DNA of 64,000 nucleotides, from contig CM028325.1 in assembly GCA_016647705.1 (NCBI GenBank), positions 32,468,474 through 32,532,473 on the forward strand, given 5' to 3'. The notes under the pieces are model-generated. The model did no database searches, had not been told where the DNA came from, and saw nothing but the letters and a program-made list of their open reading frames with translations. Shown in pieces: positions 60,101-64,000 of the stretch. A program made the translations under genes and the position numbers. The DNA is from Eucommia ulmoides. Taxonomy: Eukaryota; Streptophyta; Magnoliopsida; Garryales; Eucommiaceae. Each line of letters opens with the position of its first letter. Position 1 is the stretch's first letter.

Positions 60101-61487
60101 GTCAATGATAAGACCATTCATTACCTGTCCTTTTAACCTAAACTGTGATACCTATTTCTGTAACAATTTAAAAATAATTATTTGGTTTTACATCTAATTT
60201 TACATGCAAAACTATTCTGTTAATTTTATTAATTAAATTTAAATCGTAATTTTAACAATTAATTTGACGGTTAAATTTTAGGAAAAATTAGTTGCATAAC
60301 TTTAGAATTACCATTTTTTTTAATATTTAATATAATCAAAAATATTTTTTTTTTTTAGATAACTGGCTACTAATAAAATATTGTAGTAATATAAATAAAA
60401 TTTTAGGAAAAATTAGTTACATAACTTTAGAATTAACATTTTTTTTAATATTTAATATAATCAAAAATATTTGTTTTTAGATAACTGGCTACTAATAAAA
60501 TATAGTAGTAATATAAATAAAAGTTTAGGAAAAATTAGTTGCATTACTTTAGAATTACCATTTTTTTTAATATTTAATATAATCAAAAATATTTTTTTTT
60601 TTTTGATAACTGGCTACTAATAAAATATAGTAGTAACATAAATAAATAAGCTAATTTTATTTCTGCTTTAAAATTTCAAAATTAGGGCGCTTACCGTTTC
60701 TCGTTTCGTTTTTGCCGCACACCAATGGGTAGGTTCGATCTGCACAGTGGCATGCAAACGAACTAGTGTCGGTGTCGCGGCCGCATCGCCCATCCGACTG
60801 CTGACACCTGCGGCAGTCCCTGCCGTTCGCCGTCCACCGTAGCTCGAAACCGCCGGAGATAGCCTCCGTGAGATTAATTACAGAAGCCGCCGGATTCAAC
60901 AGGGCCTGAACCGACGTCTGATTTACCGGAATCAGAACCCTATTCTCGCAGGTCACCGTGCTTAAATTATAACCGGAAGAATCTCTCACCATAAAGTAGC
61001 TGGCACTATTGGTTTGATTCACTGGACAATCGAACTGAATATGAATCGGTTGCATTTGGCCCGGAAGCCTTGTGCAACCGTAGAGAATCGTCAAGTTCTC
61101 CTCGCCGGAGCCGTAACTGAAGATGCCGGAATCGAAGGTGGAGTTTCGGAGAAACCTCTGGCAGAGGTCGCTCGGGAGATCGTCTCTGGCCACGGTGAAT
61201 CTCTGCTCGTAGACATCAATCGAGAGGATTCTGTACGGTACGTTCGTAATATCAATAAGTGGAGCATCGCCGCGACAGCTTAGCCGGAACTGCGGGTGAC
61301 CGCAGTAATCCGGCCGGCCGTCTCCCCAGAAAGGGTAGTCGATGTTCGGAATATTAGAACACTGAAATGGCGCACCGCAGGTAAAAAACTGCCGATTATC
61401 CTGGCAATCGGAATTTGGGGCATGGATTAGGATCCAAAATAAGATTAATATCGAGAAAGAGGATTTTGGGATGAGATTGAGATCCAT
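57114..61487 (-). CDS. LRK10L: LRK10-like receptor-like protein kinase (copy C), complete
   Basis: Three exons on the - strand (60695-61487, 58350-58391, 57114-58252) join in frame to 657 aa with GT-AG introns. Parts: a signal peptide (about 1-29); a cysteine-rich wall-binding-like ectodomain (GUB_WAK type, CGAPFQCSN.. PDYCGHP) and a WAK-associated C-terminal cysteine block (about 230-262); a TM helix (about 281-298); a cytosolic Ser/Thr kinase. Kinase landmarks: glycine loop GQGGFGSV (353-360), Lys374, catalytic loop HFDIKPQN with Asp473 (HFD, a non-RD form usual in this family), DFG at 491, GTIGYIAPE (512-520). Several NxT/NxS sites lie outside. Intron 1 (2.3 kb) holds repeats and an LTR-like piece. 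Likely a plasma-membrane receptor in defence or wall sensing; ligand unknown. Confidence 0.92.
59320..59835. mobile_element. Probable solo LTR or LTR fragment, Tat-like, in LRK10-like intron 1
   Basis: This non-AT-rich block stands out from its surroundings. It has TATA-like boxes (CTTATAAATATC near 59605, TCTATATATACTACGAGGGT near 59735). After them comes an AAGTACGGATAC..TTGATTCTCACACCAGAAATAC tail that resembles the R/U5 part of the Tat LTR at 10500-10620 in layout. No internal region or partner LTR is nearby. Ends are uncertain. Confidence 0.4.
60278..60650. repeat. Three tandem copies of an AT-rich unit of about 122 bp
   Basis: Units begin TAGGAAAAATTAGTTGCATA near 60278, 60405 and 60525, and contain AACTGGCTACTAATAAAATA. 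Copies are nearly identical, so the triplication is recent. It lies less than 50 bases from the first-exon donor site of the LRK10-like gene. Confidence 0.9.
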
Positions 61488-62598
61488 GTTTTTTGGAGAG
61501 ATGTGAAAATTCAGAATAAATTCTTGTCATTTGAAGATATTCAATGGAAATTTTTGATAATCTGTTTTTCTCATCAAATCAGCATCATATGACTGGAAAA
61601 AATATGAAATATCGACAAAAGTGAACCATCATGTATTGAGTTGTAGGGTAGGTCCAGCGTGGAAAAAAAAAAAAAAAAAAGGCCCACTACAACTCATTTA
61701 AACAATTCTGCGGGAGTGATCAAATAAATAGGATGACCAGCATTTTAACCGTTTTCACAAATTTTTATTTAATTTTATAATTAATTTTATTTTTGAAAAA
61801 TTGAATTAAAAATACCAAAAAAAAAAGTGAAAGAAAAAAGAAGTAAAATGAAAATAAAAATAAAAAAAGAGAAGAGAGAGAGAGAGAATCGGTGAGAAAA
61901 AAGAGAGGAGAGAGAAGGAGAAAGGAAGTGAGAGAGAGATAGAGATAAATAGACAAAAGTTGTTTACATAAATATTGGTTTTTTATTACTTTTTTTCCTG
62001 AAAAATAGATATACTATTTTTTTACAAAACCATTATAACTCGAGGTTTATAACCCCAGGTATTGAATGTGCGGAGAGATAAAATTGTCACAAAAGACAAA
62101 ATAATTATTTGTAATATATGTTTAAAAAATATGTATTTGGTAATTTTATCATTTTATGAAGACTTCTTGATAACTGCTCCTAAAAAATGGTTGGTTTTCT
62201 TTTTAGGGTGAATCGGTCGGTGGTCCTCAATTTCGCACCTATTTGTTAACAACTCCCGTGGCCAAACGTCACTTTCGTTTTAGTCCCACTCAATATAAAA
62301 AGGCGGCATGCCAAATCACATGCGCCAATGCACGCGCCCTGCCAGCGCCCCCGCCGTACTGCAGACCGCATTCGATGTGCTACGCGAAAAATCAGCGGTC
62401 AGACCATCATGGTAAGCGTGTCAGACCGCAAGCGACGTCCTACGCAACAAATCGTTCCACTAAGACGCAAAACTATCTCGTTGTCTTCTTCCTCGTAGAA
62501 ATGCCTAATAAAACCCTCTAAAAAACTGTGTCTTCTTCTACACTTAAGAAAATTGTGTTTTCAAAAAACTCTCAAAATAATTCTTCTTCCTTCAAAAA
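61488..62598. other. Region between the divergent LRK10-like gene and the right-edge unit
   Basis: It should hold the promoter of the LRK10-like gene (- strand) and, from about 62200, that of the + strand unit. A poly-A run (about 61662-61680), a GAGAGA tract (61865-61950) and a GC-richer block (62240-62520) with a TATA-like CAATATAAAAAGGCGG near 62291 are visible. No coding gene is accepted. Confidence 0.45.
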
Positions 62599-62789
62599 AT
62601 GTCAAGCAAACACTCCGGCGCCGACTCACCTTCTGCTCCGAAAAGAGGTAAAAACCCGTCCATTTATTTACGATTCTACTCTATTTTTTGAGACTACTAG
62701 TACATGTATCTACTACTACACGATTTAGTAACTATTGAGACTACAATAGTTACATGCACCTCGAAACATTTTGTGACATGTAACTAAAA

Positions 62790-62827
<38 letters not shown>

Positions 62828-64000
62828 CATTATCGAAATATATAACTGAATATTACCCTTTCCTGTACAATTTTCGACTTATATCTGCGACTTATATTTT
62901 TTTTGTTTATGAAAATAGTTACTTGTAACTAATATTACAGAAATATGTGTTATTATACACATGCAAAACGTATTCGAGATATATCAGAAATATCAAACTT
63001 TTTAACTACATATCATATATATGTAATTAAAAAGTTACATATTATTAGAACATGTAACTGGATATTACTTTTTTTTGTACTACTTTCGACTAATATGTGT
63101 GATCCTATTTATTTTTAAATGAAAATAGTTACGTGTAACTAATATTACTGAAAATATGAAATAAAAAAAGTTACAGGAAAATATCAAACTTTTTAGTATC
63201 AGAGATATGTAACTAAAAAAGTTACACATAATTGAATATTATCCTTTTGTCTGAAAGTTACATGTAATTGAATATCAGAGACATGTAACTTTAAAAAAAT
63301 TACATGTAACTATTTTCTACTTATATGTCTGATCCTATTTGTTTTCAAATAAAATAGTTATGTGTCACTAAGATTACTAAAATACCTGTCGTAATGAACA
63401 TGTAACTAAAAATGTTTGTAATATTTACCATATTTATATATTGAAGCACGGTAACTAAAAAAAGACAAAAAAAATTCTAAAATTTTATTTTTCGCCTACT
63501 AATTTGTAGTTCAACTTATATTATCACCTACTAAAATGTACTTTGTACTAAAATACAACTAACTTATATTGTTATAGATCCGAGAAAGGGAAAGACACCA
63601 ATATGTGAAGAAGATGTAGAAAATGTTATTGCCTTGACTCCAAGTCAAGAAAAGAAGTGGTACCATCAATTCAGATCATCATTCAATCAGATGATAGATC
63701 TTTTGAACGAGCTAAACCTTAGAGATGACCACAATGAATGTTTAGCTAAAACACCTTTTTGGTAAACATTTAGAGCCCTAATTGAGAAAAAAGTCACTCC
63801 GCAACAGTGTAAAAAAATGATCACCTAATTCTAGACACTATTTCTCGATATAATCCCTATAAAAATGCATTCAAAGTTGTTGGGAAGTACATCAAGGTAA
63901 AGCCCTGTGATGTACAGCTCATATTTAGGATTAGGTATGGAATAGAAATGATCAATAACAACTACGGGATGCAAATGTCGTCAAATTTTGTAATCAGAAA
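62599..64000 (+). pseudogene. Start of a plant mobile-domain / Ulp1-associated (DUF1985-like) gene unit, cut by window end
   Basis: A short first exon MSSKHSGADSPSAPKR (62599-62647, donor AGAG|GTAAAA) and a second coding block from 63578 (acceptor TTATAG) join in phase. The second block reads PRKGKTPICEEDVENVIALT, then FRSSFNQMIDLLNELNLRDD and CLAKTPFW. Further on, in another frame, NAFKVVGKYIKVKPCDVQLI and FRIRYGIEM match the layout of the plant family in which a KTPFW/GFG block is followed by ..DV.LIFGL. That domain is found in Ulp1-protease-carrying MULE-like elements and related genes. A stop and a frame change suggest decay or a missed intron. The rest lies outside the window. Confidence 0.4.
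62730..63440. repeat. GTTACAT/ATGTAAC inverted-repeat block in the first intron of the right-edge unit
   Basis: Words such as CAAACTTTTTAACTACATAT, TTAAAAAGTTACATATTATT and AGAACATGTAACTG repeat in both orientations. They match 10839-11100 closely. A TATATATA microsatellite lies at 62793-62825. No coding sequence. Confidence 0.6.

Larger units (their letters stand above)
58392..60694. other. Large intron 1 of the LRK10-like gene
   Basis: It contains repeated GTTGAATCCCACATC-like words (58635-58850), AT-rich sequence, an LTR-like stretch (59320-59835), a poly-A run (59996-60020) and a tandem triplication (60278-60650). The short open frames are not supported as genes. Confidence 0.7.

Noticed and set aside
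1-64000. tRNA or rRNA genes
   Set aside because: I saw no cloverleaf or rRNA-like stretch; the only tRNA-related words are primer sites of LTR elements.

Overview
The window is nuclear DNA from a flowering plant, most likely a eudicot. It holds spliced plant genes with long AT-rich introns: a sterol C-5 desaturase, a chloroplast CRM-domain splicing factor and LRK10-like receptor kinases. Around and inside them is a dense mixture of plant LTR retrotransposons, MITEs and LINE debris. I cannot name the species. All alignments and boundaries were made by eye.

Layout. (1) 1-10772: the right-hand part of a Tat/Retand-type Ty3/gypsy fossil on the + strand. It has gag, protease, RT-RNase H, a second (archaic-type) RNase H, integrase, an antisense extra reading region with its own TATA-like box, a tandem array of about 98 bp units in the 3' untranslated region, and the 3' LTR. 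(2) 11408-16603 (+): a complete three-exon STE1/DWF7 sterol C-5 desaturase gene, 271 aa, with a hAT-type element and Harbinger-type MITEs in its introns. (3) 18023-25083 (+): a complete eight-exon CRS1-type chloroplast group II intron splicing factor, 776 aa. One intron appears to use a GC-AG boundary, and the introns hold MITEs and a LINE fragment. (4) 25349-29050 (-): two dead LRK10-like receptor kinase copies, one a 3' fragment split by a MITE and one nearly full length but broken. (5) 30030-55193: a nest of elements. An outer copia fossil carries a hAT-like DNA element, which carries a second copia fossil, which carries a decayed chromovirus-like gypsy element. The right LTR of the outer copia is itself split by a TIR element that carries a ribosomal protein L27 gene fragment and a further repeat. 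(6) 55225-61487 (-): a complete LRK10-like receptor kinase gene, 657 aa, three exons including a 42-nt micro-exon. Its downstream flank and kinase part are a segmental duplicate of region 4. (7) 62599-64000 (+): the start of a gene-like unit resembling the plant mobile or Ulp1-associated (DUF1985-like) families, cut by the window edge.

The three intact host genes have unrelated jobs: brassinosteroid/phytosterol synthesis in the ER, chloroplast RNA splicing, and cell-surface signalling. Nothing suggests they act together. The LRK10-like copies are a local tandem family that was pushed apart by the retrotransposon nest.

The strongest points for a second look are the antisense gene plus dimeric tandem array inside the Tat element, the four-deep nest whose LTR divergence follows the nesting order, the L27-carrying TIR element, the GC-AG intron, and a recurring family of GTTACAT/ATGTAAC palindromic repeats found at four places.
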